Positions 1 to 8,498 are shown, numbered from the stretch's first letter. The stretch: DNA of 64,000 bases from Sphingobacteriales bacterium UTBCD1 (GCA_002066995.1 MWTC01000016.1:1-64000), one strand, 5' to 3'. A program made the numbers and translations. The notes: generated from the sequence alone by a model not told the origin.

Positions 1-46
1 TTTGCTTTTGATACGGCCCCTTTATATTTATCAAAAAATTACCATT

Positions 47-880
47 CTACCACCTGCTGAACCGGATGCCTATATTATAAGGTGTGATATCCAGTCCGCG
101 GCTGTACATGCTTTTTGTTGCTAAAGATCCATAAAGCTTCACCGGGCCTAAGGACAACTCGCCAACATAAGATATCTTCCAGCGCTCCAGATCAAAATCA
201 TCTTTGGCTTTTTTCTTCCCTTCATCAGATGTTATAGTTTTATTTCTTGCACTGTATAACCAGCCCGCACTGATCCCGGCACTCAGGCCGAAACCATCCG
301 ATGTACGCCTGGGAGTAAAATTAAAATTCAACATGAGGGGGACGGTAAGATAATCTGCCGCCAGCTTGTCTTTTTTATAGCTGCGGGTGAGCGTATTATC
401 CAGGTATAAAATTGGCATGTTGGCCACGGCCGGAGGATTGGCATCATAACGGACCGGCTCTTTGTAACGGTAGTTGTTCAGTTCAAGCCCCAATCCGTAT
501 TGAAGATTCACTACATGCTTGATCATATTCAGCCTTTGCATAAAGACCCAGATATTCACGTTCACTGATTTTCCGCTGCGAAGTTTTAACCAGCTGCTGT
601 TACTTCCGGGAGCATATTGTTGTGCAGCTATACTGCCGTAATTGGTATTGTCTGTATAGTTGGCAAAGCCCAGGTCTGCGATCCACCAGTTTGTCCTTAA
701 GTTTGATGGTTTATTGTATTTTCTTTTCGGTATTTTATACTCTTTGCTTTCACCTTCATTCCCGTGTTTGCGGATGATTATCATGCCACCCACCTTAACT
801 GTATCCGCTTTTTCCTGTGCAGAGCCCATTATGGTGAAACATAGTACAGCTACTACAATAGATATCCTTTTCATGATCAT
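47..880 (-). CDS. Outer-membrane beta-barrel-like protein
   Basis: The 277-aa product has an N-terminal signal peptide (MKRIS, then a hydrophobic stretch ending GSAQ near residue 21) and a body rich in alternating aromatic and polar segments. It ends in ITPYNIGIRFSRW, an amphipathic strand with a terminal aromatic residue, as in outer-membrane beta-barrels of Bacteroidota. No enzymatic motif is visible. It is the last gene of a leftward set behind an ECF sigma factor and a membrane anti-sigma-like protein, so it may belong to that regulon (inference). Two in-frame ATGs (880 and 874) are possible; the second gives the more usual signal peptide start MKRI. Barrel assignment is fairly safe; exact role unknown. 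Confidence 0.6.
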   Translation of the reverse strand: MIMKRISIVVAVLCFTIMGSAQEKADTVKVGGMIIIRKHGNEGESKEYKIPKRKYNKPSNLRTNWWIADLGFANYTDNTNYGSIAAQQYAPGSNSSWLKLRSGKSVNVNIWVFMQRLNMIKHVVNLQYGLGLELNNYRYKEPVRYDANPPAVANMPILYLDNTLTRSYKKDKLAADYLTVPLMLNFNFTPRRTSDGFGLSAGISAGWLYSARNKTITSDEGKKKAKDDFDLERWKISYVGELSLGPVKLYGSLATKSMYSRGLDITPYNIGIRFSRW

Positions 881-924
881 AGTTTTTATTGTTATTTGTT
901 TGACTTCTGAATTTTTTGAAACAA

Positions 925-2058
925 TTAGTTCAGTTTTACGGCCAGGGATCCGATCAGTAACCTGTCATTGTCGTCAGTAGGATTGATCCGGGTGGTCTTT
1001 TCGAAAAGTCTTGTCACTTTGCGGAAGAATCCACGGGTCTTTTTGTTATCTTTTTCATCCTGGCTGGCAAAAACAGCATCTGTTTTTTCAGGAGTTTCTT
1101 TATTTATAAACGGATTGGCCGGTGTATTTGTTACAGGAGGAGTTCCGGTTTGGCTGGTGCTAATATTATTTGGGACTTGATTGATGGCAACATCCGGTAT
1201 TGAAGACATTGTATTGATCTTTGTATCAACTACGGATCCGGGTACCGGTAAATTATTGGTTTGTGTATTTCCGGCTATCAAAGGGGATTCATTTTTGAAT
1301 AACCCCGGTGCTTTGGGTAAAATATTTTTTTGAATGAAAGCCCCGTTGGATTTTGTTTTAGTAAAAACAGTTTTGACTTCTTGCTGTTGCTTCATATACT
1401 TTAAATCTTCTTTTCTGTTCTCGGCTACAGCAACAGGCTGATCAGCCTGGTCAGTTGTGCTTTTCTTTATCGCCTTTCTGTCTGAACGGGTATCAGAGGT
1501 TTTAATTTCCTGCGAAACAGCAGGACCTGAAACAAAAGTTTGTTTGTTATTCAAGATAAAGATTGTGCTGATCCCTATCCCGATGATAAGAATTGCTGCT
1601 GCCGCCACTCTCCAATAATGCATAGAGATGATCCGGGCTCTTTCTGTCCTGCGGTATAATGATTCTTTACCGGGGAACACAAGGTCTTCTTCGGGCTGCA
1701 ATTTTACTTTTGAAAGTATGCCCAGTTCATTTTTGATTGCAGGATGAGTTTCAATAAATTTATCTGCTTCTGCTTTTTCCCCGGCAGTCAGTTCATTATC
1801 CAGGTATAAAACCAGCCATTCTTCATAATTGGATATATTGATTGTCGTATTTTCAGTTGAGTGGAGCAATTCTTCTTTGTTTTCAAAAAAGATACCAGGT
1901 TCGGGGATCAATTTTGACTGGAGCAGTACATCCATTTCATCTTTCAGATCAGGGTTTTGCTGAATAAATAACTCTACCTGCCGGCATTCTTCACTGCTCA
2001 GTTCATTATCCATATAAAGGATAAAATATTCTTCGTAGTTATGTCGGTTAATATTCAT
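925..2058 (-). CDS. Anti-sigma-factor-like membrane protein with duplicated N-terminal domain
   Basis: The 377-aa product has a cytoplasmic N-terminal part, one transmembrane helix at about residues 151-169 (AAAAILIIGIGISTIFIL), and a long low-complexity Thr/Asn/Lys-rich periplasmic part. The N-terminal part holds two copies of one motif: NYEEYFILYMDNELS (about 7-21) and NYEEWLVLYLDNELT (about 77-91), each followed by a helix and a KL-P-E motif. The gene lies 30 bp downstream of an ECF sigma gene on the same strand, the usual place for its anti-sigma partner. The zinc-binding HxxxCxxC motif of classical anti-sigma domains is absent. Anti-sigma function is inferred from topology and context. 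Confidence 0.65.
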   Translation of the reverse strand: MNINRHNYEEYFILYMDNELSSEECRQVELFIQQNPDLKDEMDVLLQSKLIPEPGIFFENKEELLHSTENTTINISNYEEWLVLYLDNELTAGEKAEADKFIETHPAIKNELGILSKVKLQPEEDLVFPGKESLYRRTERARIISMHYWRVAAAAILIIGIGISTIFILNNKQTFVSGPAVSQEIKTSDTRSDRKAIKKSTTDQADQPVAVAENRKEDLKYMKQQQEVKTVFTKTKSNGAFIQKNILPKAPGLFKNESPLIAGNTQTNNLPVPGSVVDTKINTMSSIPDVAINQVPNNISTSQTGTPPVTNTPANPFINKETPEKTDAVFASQDEKDNKKTRGFFRKVTRLFEKTTRINPTDDNDRLLIGSLAVKLN

Positions 2059-2088
2059 TTTATTGTCTCCGGATGTTTTGCCGGGTTA

Positions 2089-2574
2089 CTATATTACATT
2101 TTCTAATCTTACCAGGTAGTTTTTCAGTTGTATCCTTGCCCGGTGCAGGTACACTTTCACCTGGCTTTCATTTAGTCCTGTTATTTTCCCGATCTCTTCA
2201 TAATTATACCCCTCATAATCTTTCAGCAATACCAAAGAGCGTTGTGTTTCACTCAGCCGGGCCAGAGCTTCTTCCAGTATTTTTTTCAGGTTGTGTACCG
2301 GTTTATTCTGGACTTTTATTGTTTCATTAAACTCTTCTTTCAGTTGTATCCTTTTCACTTTACGGATATGGTCAATCATCTGGTGATAGGCAACTGTGAA
2401 AAGATAAGATTTGCTTTTTGATGCATCTATACCTTCCCGGTTGCGCCACATTTTTTCAAAAGCCGTTTGCACCACATCCCGTGCATCTTCTTCATGCCTG
2501 AGATTTTTCAGGATGAAGCGATACACGTTATCCGCATAGGAAGTGACACATTCATTATATTCTCTTTCGGTCAT
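2089..2574 (-). CDS. RNA polymerase ECF sigma factor (sigma-70 family)
   Basis: The 161-aa product is the normal size for an ECF sigma factor. Sigma region 2 spans about residues 8-75 (NVYRFILKNLRHEEDARDVV, then KMWRNRE and SYLFTVAYHQMIDHIRK). Region 4 spans about 105-155, with an HTH of the form YEGYNYEEIGKITGLNESQV followed by VKVYLHRARIQLKNYL. It should direct RNA polymerase to a small regulon, probably including its own operon. The downstream anti-sigma-like gene and barrel gene read in the same direction. A perfect TAnnTTTG-type -7 element lies just upstream on the same strand. Confidence 0.92.
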   Translation of the reverse strand: MTEREYNECVTSYADNVYRFILKNLRHEEDARDVVQTAFEKMWRNREGIDASKSKSYLFTVAYHQMIDHIRKVKRIQLKEEFNETIKVQNKPVHNLKKILEEALARLSETQRSLVLLKDYEGYNYEEIGKITGLNESQVKVYLHRARIQLKNYLVRLENVI

Positions 2575-2596
2575 AAACAGCCGCTCTTTCTTGTGA

Positions 2597-2604
2597 CAAA
2601 TTTA
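2597..2604 (-). promoter_or_regulatory. Bacteroidota-type -7 element before the ECF sigma gene
   Basis: Read on the minus strand the bases are TAAATTTG, a perfect match to TAnnTTTG, about 23 bp before the sigma factor ATG. The -33 region at the expected distance (TTAT) is a weak match to TTTG, which could mean that an alternative sigma factor helps, but that is inference. Confidence 0.45.
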
Positions 2605-2711
2605 ATCAGGTTAATCAAAGGGTATAAGTAATACGGCCGGCAGTTCATTTTGTTACAATAAACAGGGATTTATTTTCAGGCCTCAGTGCCTGAGAATCAA
2701 TGTGTGGAGCA

Positions 2712-2933
2712 TTAAGAAATTAATTGACGGGTAAGGTTTTCCCAGATCATGTCAAACTGCATTGGATCAGTACCCTGTTTCCGGCATTTACCATCCGCTT
2801 CAGTTGCTTCCTTGTGACCTGAATTATTTTGGGGATCTCCTGTTGGAAAAAATAGTACAAATGCGGAAACAATTGTAGCCATAATAATCATAAGCCAAAC
2901 CGGGCTCTTCCATTTCATGTTGGTTGGTTTCAA
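2712..2933 (-). CDS. Small single-pass membrane protein, unknown function
   Basis: The 73-aa product starts MKPTNMKWKS, has one hydrophobic segment at about residues 12-30 (VWLMIIMATIVSAFVLFF), and then a polar tail with one Cys. No family is recognised. It is on the same strand as the sigma gene but 137 bp upstream of it, so it is probably a separate transcript. The composition and the clear membrane segment argue that it is a real gene, but it could be a chance frame. Confidence 0.4.
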   Translation of the reverse strand: MKPTNMKWKSPVWLMIIMATIVSAFVLFFPTGDPQNNSGHKEATEADGKCRKQGTDPMQFDMIWENLTRQLIS

Positions 2934-3017
2934 TTTTTGACGCAGGTAGATTCAGAAAGGTTACAAAATATATAAAGTACACCTATGGATAACTGGCAGC
3001 TGTTTAAAATGCTCCTG

Positions 3018-3025
3018 TATCTTTG
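3018..3025 (+). promoter_or_regulatory. Bacteroidota-type -7 element before kbl
   Basis: TATCTTTG matches TAnnTTTG exactly, 18 bp before the kbl ATG at 3044. Transcription should start at about 3031, downstream of a possible in-frame TTG at 3023, which supports ATG 3044 as the true start. The -33 match is weak. Confidence 0.45.
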
Positions 3026-3043
3026 TCTTTCAAATTCGGAGTT

Positions 3044-4237
3044 ATGAATGAAAAATTAGTAAAACGCCTTGCTGTTGAGATTGAAGGGATCAGGGCTTCA
3101 GGACTTTATAAATCGGAACGCATCATTGAAAGCCCGCAGGGTGCTGAAATAATAGTGGGCGGAAAAAAAGTGTTGAATTTCTGCGCCAACAATTATCTCG
3201 GACTTTCCTCTCATCCAAAAGTTATCGAGGCGGCACACAAGGCTATTGATTCGAGAGGTTATGGATTGAGTAGTGTCCGTTTCATTTGCGGCACTCAGGA
3301 TATTCATAAAGAACTGGAGAAAAAACTTTCCGGATTCCTCGGCACGGAAGATACTATTTTATATGCGGCTGCTTTTGATGCCAACGGTGGTGTGTTTGAA
3401 CCATTGTTCGGTGAAGAAGATGCGATCATTTCCGATGCGCTGAATCATGCTTCCATCATTGATGGGGTTCGTTTGTGCAAAGCACAGCGATACCGTTACG
3501 AACACAACAATATGGCCGACCTGGAAGTAAAATTGAAAGAAGCTTCCGGTACCCGGAGCCGCATTATCGTTACGGATGGATCCTTCAGCATGGATGGCAC
3601 GATCGCACAACTGGACAGGATCTGTGACCTTGCCGATAAATATGATGCTGCCGTGATGATAGATGAATGTCACTCCTCCGGCTTTCTGGGAAAAACCGGC
3701 AGAGGCACACATGAGTACCGCGGAGTAATGGGAAGAATTGATATCATTACAGGTACACTGGGAAAAGCATTAGGTGGTGCATCCGGCGGATTCACTTCCG
3801 GAAGAAGGGAGATCATCGAAATGCTGCGCCAGAAATCAAGGCCTTATTTGTTTTCCAATACACTGGCGCCTTCCATTGTGGGTGGAAGCATAGCAGTGCT
3901 GAACATGCTGACAGAAACCACTCAGCTGCGGGACAAGCTTGAAAACAATACAAAATACTTCAGAACGAAAATGGTGGAAGCAGGGTTTGATATCAAGCCG
4001 GGTGATCACCCCATAGTACCCATCATGCTCTATGATGCGGTGCTGGCGCAAAACTTTGCAGCCAAATTACTGGATGAAGGAATTTATGTTATCGGTTTTT
4101 TCTTTCCTGTGGTTGCAAAAGGTCAGGCAAGGATAAGAGTACAACTGAGTGCAGCACATGAACAACATCATCTGGACAAAGCCATTGCAGCATTTACCAA
4201 GACCGGAAAGGAACTGGGGATATTGAAATCTGAATAA
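3044..4237 (+). CDS. kbl: Glycine C-acetyltransferase (2-amino-3-ketobutyrate CoA ligase)
   Basis: This PLP enzyme cleaves 2-amino-3-ketobutyrate with CoA to glycine and acetyl-CoA in threonine breakdown. The 397-aa product has the alpha-oxoamine synthase fold: FCANNYLGLSSHP near the N-terminus, DALNHASIIDG, DGSFSMDG, MIDECHSSGFLG (the PLP-contacting Asp and His), and the Schiff-base Lys in TGTLGKALGGASGG. Length and motifs match Kbl rather than BioF or serine palmitoyltransferase, though the family is shared. ATG 3044 is preferred over the in-frame TTG at 3023 because it gives the standard N-terminus MNEKL and lies downstream of the likely promoter. No threonine dehydrogenase gene is adjacent. 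Confidence 0.93.
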   Translation: MNEKLVKRLAVEIEGIRASGLYKSERIIESPQGAEIIVGGKKVLNFCANNYLGLSSHPKVIEAAHKAIDSRGYGLSSVRFICGTQDIHKELEKKLSGFLGTEDTILYAAAFDANGGVFEPLFGEEDAIISDALNHASIIDGVRLCKAQRYRYEHNNMADLEVKLKEASGTRSRIIVTDGSFSMDGTIAQLDRICDLADKYDAAVMIDECHSSGFLGKTGRGTHEYRGVMGRIDIITGTLGKALGGASGGFTSGRREIIEMLRQKSRPYLFSNTLAPSIVGGSIAVLNMLTETTQLRDKLENNTKYFRTKMVEAGFDIKPGDHPIVPIMLYDAVLAQNFAAKLLDEGIYVIGFFFPVVAKGQARIRVQLSAAHEQHHLDKAIAAFTKTGKELGILKSE

Positions 4238-4787
4238 GGCATGGCAGGTTAGTACTTGGAGAAAATGGTCAATACTTTCAGGATAATGCAACGCATGCAT
4301 TGATGAAGCATTGTTATTTGTCCCATACATTCCGGGCTTTTATAATTTCTGTTTTTTGCAATAAGACATATTTGCTTCAGGCTACCACGAAGGGAACGGC
4401 TCAAATCTCTTAGTTTCCGGACGTGGAGGAATTTTTTCATTGCAAAAACTTATGCCTGCCCGGAATAATCCAGCTATATGCCTGTAAGTACTTCATGCAT
4501 CTCTCCGAATTATTTCGGTATGAGTGAACGGGAACGTTCCAGTCCAGCCGCTGACCCAAAATGTTTCTATAATACTTGTGATTTCTATATAACTGTTGCT
4601 TTTATTCAGCAATTCCAATAACGATAATTTTTATAAGGCAGTTGTTTTATTAATAAAATGCTTCCGGGTAGTTACGCCAAATATTACTGAACTGATCACC
4701 GGTTTTCAGGTTTGGCGCCTGCAACAGATTAAGGGAAGTACCTTTTCATTAAAAGGGTGGGTTCATCTTAGATAATGAATAGGAAAA
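4238..4787. other. Gene-free interval between convergent genes
   Basis: I see no convincing coding frame or RNA gene in these 550 bp. A 63-codon minus frame at 4249-4440 has no recognisable features. There is a small hairpin (CCGAA / TTCGG, 4505-4518) and a 10-bp palindrome GGAACGTTCC at 4531-4540, neither followed by a T tract. Confidence 0.5.
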
Positions 4788-6197
4788 CTAATTAAGTACT
4801 GCTGCTTCTTTGATGATCTCAACATTTTGTAAAGTTTGGATCTTATCCCATCCTCCTGAAACATTCCGGAGATTATGAATTCCCTGTCTTTTCAGCAAAG
4901 ATGCCGCAATAACACTTCGATAACCGGCAGCGCAATGAATGTAGAGATTGTTGCTGTCTTCTATGTCGCTGAGATTCCCGGGATCAGTCAGCTCATCCAG
5001 CGGGATATTAACGGCATTTTTAAGGTGGCCATCTGCATATTCTGCAGGTTTACGGACATCCAGCACCACCAGGTTTTTATCATAAGGAATATCCATTATC
5101 AATTCATCAGATTCTACGTCAATGATCATATCGGTCTTTTCCCCTGCGTTTTTCCATGAGTCAAATCCTCCTTTAAGATAGCCTGACATTTTATTGAAAC
5201 CTACTCTTGCAAGCCGAATGATGCTTTCTTTTTCTTTACCCGGTTCCGTTATTAATAGTATTGTACGATCAAATGGTAATAAACTTCCCGCCCATTCTGC
5301 AAAACGGCCTTCCAGGCCAATGTTGATGGAACCAGGTACAAACCCGGAAGTAAAAGTTTCACCTGATCTTGTATCAAGGACTATTATATCTTCATTTATC
5401 CTTTTTTTAAATTCATCAACAGGAAGCGCTTCTAACCCTTGTTTTAAAATTTCGTTCAGGCTCTCATATCCTTGTTTATTGATCATTGCATTTATCGGGA
5501 AATATTGAGGTGGCCTGGGAATTCCTTCCGTAACAACCCGGATAAATTCTTCTTTGGTATCAGCTTTCAGTGCGTAGTTGGTCTGCTTTTCCATGCCGAT
5601 AGTGCTTTGTGTGTCAGGTCCCAGGTTTTTTCCGCATGCACTTCCGGGCCCGTGTGCCGGATAAACTATCACGTCATCAGGCAAAGGGAATAGTTTTGCA
5701 TGCAGGCTGTCGTACATCATTCCAGCGAGATCATTTACGGTGATCTCATTTTCTTTCTGGGCCAGGTCAGGCCTGCCCACGTCACCGACAAACAATGTAT
5801 CGCCTGTAAACACACAATGATCTTTCCCGTTTTTATCTTTGAGGAGGTAACAGGCAGATTCAAGCGTATGCCCCGGAGTGTGTAAGACCTCTATTGTCAA
5901 TATGCCCAGTTGAAATTTTTCCCCGTCCCGTGCGATATGTACCGGTAATTTTGTTTGTGTTTGCGGGCCGTAAATAATTGGTGCACCGGTAGCATCGCTC
6001 AGGTCCATGTGACCACTTATAAAATCAGCGTGAAAATGAGTTTCAAAAATATATTTGATGCGGGCTTTTCTTTTGTTGGCTAATTCAAGATAAGGATCAA
6101 TATCACGTATCGGATCTATGATGGCTGCCTCGCCATTACTTTCAATGTAATAGGCAGCCTCACTCAGGCACCCGGTATATAGTTGTTTTATAAACAT
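4788..6197 (-). CDS. Persulfide dioxygenase-type MBL-fold hydrolase fused to two rhodanese domains
   Basis: The 469-aa product begins with a metallo-beta-lactamase domain (about 1-250) with the THFHADFISGH metal motif, HTPGHT, FTGDTLFVGD and YPAHGPGS, as in glutathione persulfide dioxygenases of the ETHE1/Blh type. Two rhodanese domains follow. The first (about 265-355) keeps LDTRSGETF but has no Cys in its active-site loop, so it is probably inactive. The second (about 365-460) has the loop HCAAGYRS with the catalytic Cys. The likely role is oxidation or transfer of sulfane sulfur in the cytoplasm. The ArsR-type gene upstream on the same strand is the likely regulator; a terminator lies between them. 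Confidence 0.88.
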   Translation of the reverse strand: MFIKQLYTGCLSEAAYYIESNGEAAIIDPIRDIDPYLELANKRKARIKYIFETHFHADFISGHMDLSDATGAPIIYGPQTQTKLPVHIARDGEKFQLGILTIEVLHTPGHTLESACYLLKDKNGKDHCVFTGDTLFVGDVGRPDLAQKENEITVNDLAGMMYDSLHAKLFPLPDDVIVYPAHGPGSACGKNLGPDTQSTIGMEKQTNYALKADTKEEFIRVVTEGIPRPPQYFPINAMINKQGYESLNEILKQGLEALPVDEFKKRINEDIIVLDTRSGETFTSGFVPGSINIGLEGRFAEWAGSLLPFDRTILLITEPGKEKESIIRLARVGFNKMSGYLKGGFDSWKNAGEKTDMIIDVESDELIMDIPYDKNLVVLDVRKPAEYADGHLKNAVNIPLDELTDPGNLSDIEDSNNLYIHCAAGYRSVIAASLLKRQGIHNLRNVSGGWDKIQTLQNVEIIKEAAVLN

Positions 6198-6238
6198 GAT
6201 TGTAGGATTTCAGCTACAAAACTACTTTATAAAAAACA

Positions 6239-6269
6239 GAAAACCGGCCTGAACTGCAGGCCGGTTTTC
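6239..6269 (-). terminator. Rho-independent terminator after the arsR-type gene
   Basis: A perfect 12-bp inverted repeat (GAAAACCGGCCT ... AGGCCGGTTTTC) surrounds a 7-nt loop. On the minus strand it is followed by TGTTTTTTATAAA, a U-rich tail. It lies 21 bp after the stop of the ArsR-type gene and 42 bp before the dioxygenase ATG, so the two genes may be transcribed partly separately despite adjacency. Confidence 0.8.
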
Positions 6270-6289
6270 CGAATAATGTCAAAGCTGCT

Positions 6290-6628
6290 TTATTTTAAGA
6301 GATCGGCAACAAAGTGGTTCAAATCGTCAAGGCGATTGTGATTCACCGAATAGTAAATGAATTTTCCGTCACGATCTGTATTGACGAAGCCTGCTTTTCT
6401 TAAAATGGCAAGATGTTGTGATGCTACAGATTGCTCCAACCTGAGTTGAACGTATATCTCTGTAACTGTCATTTTACCATTTTCGTCAATCAGTTTCAAT
6501 ATTTGCTGACGTAAGCTGTGATTGATGGCCCGCAGGATTAAAGCTGCTTTCTTTACGTTCAGCAAATCCAGGTTCAGCAGCATACCATTTGCGCTTGTAG
6601 GGGGCATCGTTGATGAAATGTTGTTCAT
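6290..6628 (-). CDS. ArsR-family winged-helix transcriptional regulator
   Basis: The 112-aa product carries the ArsR HTH: LRQQILKLIDENGKMTVTEI, then LEQSVASQHLAILRKAGFV and the wing DRDGKFIYYSV. Regulators next to MBL-rhodanese genes are often BigR/SqrR-type persulfide sensors that use two Cys residues; this protein contains no Cys at all, so it cannot sense by that chemistry. It is the likely repressor of the downstream dioxygenase gene (context inference). No metal-binding ELCVCD motif is present. Confidence 0.88.
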   Translation of the reverse strand: MNNISSTMPPTSANGMLLNLDLLNVKKAALILRAINHSLRQQILKLIDENGKMTVTEIYVQLRLEQSVASQHLAILRKAGFVNTDRDGKFIYYSVNHNRLDDLNHFVADLLK

Positions 6629-6711
6629 AGCTCGAAGCGGTTAAATTTAAAAAAGTAAAAAAGTTTCTTGGCTTTGTATTCAAGGAGAAGGGCTCCCTTT
6701 TAGACGCCTGT

Positions 6712-7386
6712 TTACATCGTTTGCTTGCGGACGGGTGAAAAGAATTCTTTTAAATACTCGGGTTCGCTATAAGCAAGGTCTGCAAACCGGTGAGCAATAA
6801 ATTTCTCTGTTGCTATTGATGACAAATCTGAAGCATCAAAGTTCACATCTTTAAAAAATGCATTGTCATGATTTAGTAAAGAAATGAACTTTTTACTTCC
6901 ACTGCCGAAAAAAAGGATTTCATGGGACGATAAAAGCTCAGAAAATACACCTGCATTCAATACCAGGGCCTGAGGTTTAACAAATTCTTTCAGTGATCTG
7001 GTATAAACAGCAGTGAACACTTCCATCCTCCTTGCATCTATCATCGGGCATAGTAAATCTGCTTCTTCATTTCGGGCGGCATGAGCCATCATTACAAGAG
7101 TGCTTACCGTAATCAGCGGTATATTTAAAGCATAGCAAAGCCCTTTAGCAGATGATAGTCCTACTCTCATGCCGGTATAGGAACCGGGGCCGATGCTAAC
7201 GGCAATTGCATTGAGTACATTTAACTTATATCCCGATTCTTTCATCAGATGAACAATTGCCGGCTGCAGCCAGGAGGCATGATCTTTTTGTTCCTTATTT
7301 ACAGAAGTAATTACTGCTTTTCCATCCTGTGACAGGCAAACAGAAGCGGTTTCCAAAGCAGTATCAATATTTAAGATGATAGCCAT
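6712..7386 (-). CDS. tsaB: tRNA threonylcarbamoyladenosine biosynthesis protein TsaB
   Basis: The 224-aa product is the dimerising partner of TsaD for making the t6A modification on tRNAs that read ANN codons. It shows the ASKHA-type N-terminus ILNIDTALETASVCLSQDG and the motif AVSIGPGSYTGMRVGLSSAKG (about 64-83), diagnostic of TsaB. The length is normal. The start codon directly abuts the stop codon of the upstream dehydrogenase-like gene, so the two are probably co-translated. Confidence 0.93.
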   Translation of the reverse strand: MAIILNIDTALETASVCLSQDGKAVITSVNKEQKDHASWLQPAIVHLMKESGYKLNVLNAIAVSIGPGSYTGMRVGLSSAKGLCYALNIPLITVSTLVMMAHAARNEEADLLCPMIDARRMEVFTAVYTRSLKEFVKPQALVLNAGVFSELLSSHEILFFGSGSKKFISLLNHDNAFFKDVNFDASDLSSIATEKFIAHRFADLAYSEPEYLKEFFSPVRKQTM

Positions 7387-8019
7387 TTATTGGATTATTT
7401 CATTTTGTAAGCAATGAGCAGGTTCAAAGCGTTTGTCACTTTTGTAAAGTTGATTCAACAGGGAAACAATTTTTTCTTTTCCGATCTTTTCCGCCCATTC
7501 AAACGGGCCGTATGGATAGTTGGTTCCGAGTTTCATGGCGGTATTAATTTCATTTTTTGAACTTACCCCCTCTTCCAATGCAAAATAAGCTTCATTGATA
7601 ATCATGGCAATGATCCTGACGCTGATGAAGCCGGGCTTATCATCCACCCATTCCACCCTTTTATTAAATTTAAGAAAAATATCTTCACATTTTTTCTTTA
7701 ATGAATCATCAGTGCCGGAAGATTCTACAACAGGCCTCTCTAAAAAAGTCGGCCAGCCATTGAAGCGTATAAAACCTTCGGGGAGTTCTTGCAGCGTGGT
7801 GGTTACAGAGTTGACAAGGACAAGCCCGGGCAATCTCTTCTTTAGTAATTCGATCCTTTTTGCTGCCGGTTCAAATAGCAGGTCAATACAGGCGTCTGTC
7901 TCAGGCTGTGTGTCTAATTCATCAATTCCGGCCAGCCATCTAATCTCAAGAGGATTATTCACCCTTTGTTTCAGTAATTCTTCTTTTAAAATATTATTGG
8001 CCAGTATCACGATCCGCAT
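7387..8019 (-). CDS. Shortened 3-hydroxyacyl-CoA dehydrogenase-like protein (C-terminal domain)
   Basis: The 210-aa product ends with a clear 3-hydroxyacyl-CoA dehydrogenase C-terminal domain (about 120-205): KPGFISVRIIAMIINEAYFALEEGV, MKLGTNYPYGPFEWAEKIG. The N-terminal part (1-110) has lost the GxGxxG nucleotide loop and about 80 residues compared with full-length enzymes of about 290 aa, so NAD binding is doubtful. It may be a structural relative with another role. It abuts tsaB downstream and is divergent from ridA. Confidence 0.72.
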   Translation of the reverse strand: MRIVILANNILKEELLKQRVNNPLEIRWLAGIDELDTQPETDACIDLLFEPAAKRIELLKKRLPGLVLVNSVTTTLQELPEGFIRFNGWPTFLERPVVESSGTDDSLKKKCEDIFLKFNKRVEWVDDKPGFISVRIIAMIINEAYFALEEGVSSKNEINTAMKLGTNYPYGPFEWAEKIGKEKIVSLLNQLYKSDKRFEPAHCLQNEIIQ

Positions 8020-8028
8020 ATACTATTT

Positions 8029-8059
8029 TTTGCAAAGAAAGTGTATAACACTAAATTCG
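8029..8059 (+). promoter_or_regulatory. Predicted ridA promoter
   Basis: TTTG at 8029-8032 is separated by exactly 19 bp from TAAATTCG at 8052-8059, one mismatch from the Bacteroidota TAnnTTTG element. It sits 25 bp before the ridA ATG in the divergent intergenic region. Confidence 0.55.
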
Positions 8060-8084
8060 CCTTTCTGTTTTAAAATTCATTCAG

Positions 8085-8465
8085 ATGGAAAAGAATATTA
8101 TAAATACCCCGGCGGCTCCCGCACCGATAGGACCTTATAACCAGGCAGTGCAATCCGGTGATTTTTTATTTATTTCCGGCCAGATCTGCATTGATCCGGC
8201 CAGTGGTGACCTGAAAAATAAAGACATTGCAGAGGAAACACACCAGGTCATGCATAACCTGAAAGCTATATTGCAGGCAGCCGGGATGAGTTTCAACAAT
8301 GTGGTTAAGACCACGATCTTTATCACCGATATGAAACGATTTGCTGAGATCAATGAAGTGTATGGAAAATATTTTGCTGAAAATTTTCCTGCAAGAGAAA
8401 CGGTGCAGGTTTCAGCATTACCCAAATTCGTGAGTGTTGAGATCAGTATGATTGCAGCAAAATAA
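8085..8465 (+). CDS. ridA: RidA-family reactive intermediate deaminase
   Basis: The 126-aa product is the usual RidA size and hydrolyses reactive enamine/imine intermediates released by PLP enzymes. Recognisable motifs are APAPIGPYNQAVQSGDFLF, ISGQICIDPASGDL, NLKAILQAAGMSFNNVVKTT and ARETVQVSALPKFVSVEI, which contains the conserved substrate-binding Arg. Single gene with its own promoter and terminator. Confidence 0.94.
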   Translation: MEKNIINTPAAPAPIGPYNQAVQSGDFLFISGQICIDPASGDLKNKDIAEETHQVMHNLKAILQAAGMSFNNVVKTTIFITDMKRFAEINEVYGKYFAENFPARETVQVSALPKFVSVEISMIAAK

Positions 8466-8469
8466 AAAA

Positions 8470-8487
8470 CCCTTCATTGCTGAAGGG
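8470..8487. terminator. Short bidirectional terminator between ridA and the M1 peptidase gene
   Basis: A 7-bp stem CCCTTCA / TGAAGGG with loop TTGC, preceded by AAAAAA and followed by CTTTTGCC. It lies 5 bp after the ridA stop and 12 bp beyond the end of the convergent peptidase gene, so it can serve both strands. Confidence 0.65.
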
Positions 8488-8498
8488 CTTTTGCCTTC

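Noticed and set aside
2677..2694. Hairpin near CAGGC/GCCTG as a terminator
   Set aside because: Short 5-bp stem with competing pairings and no T tract on either strand.
3023..3043. TTG start giving a 7-residue longer Kbl
   Set aside because: The longer start overlaps the predicted -7 element and gives an N-terminus not typical of the family.
4249..4440. 63-codon minus-strand frame between kbl and the dioxygenase gene
   Set aside because: No recognisable motif, signal peptide or coding-like composition; likely chance.
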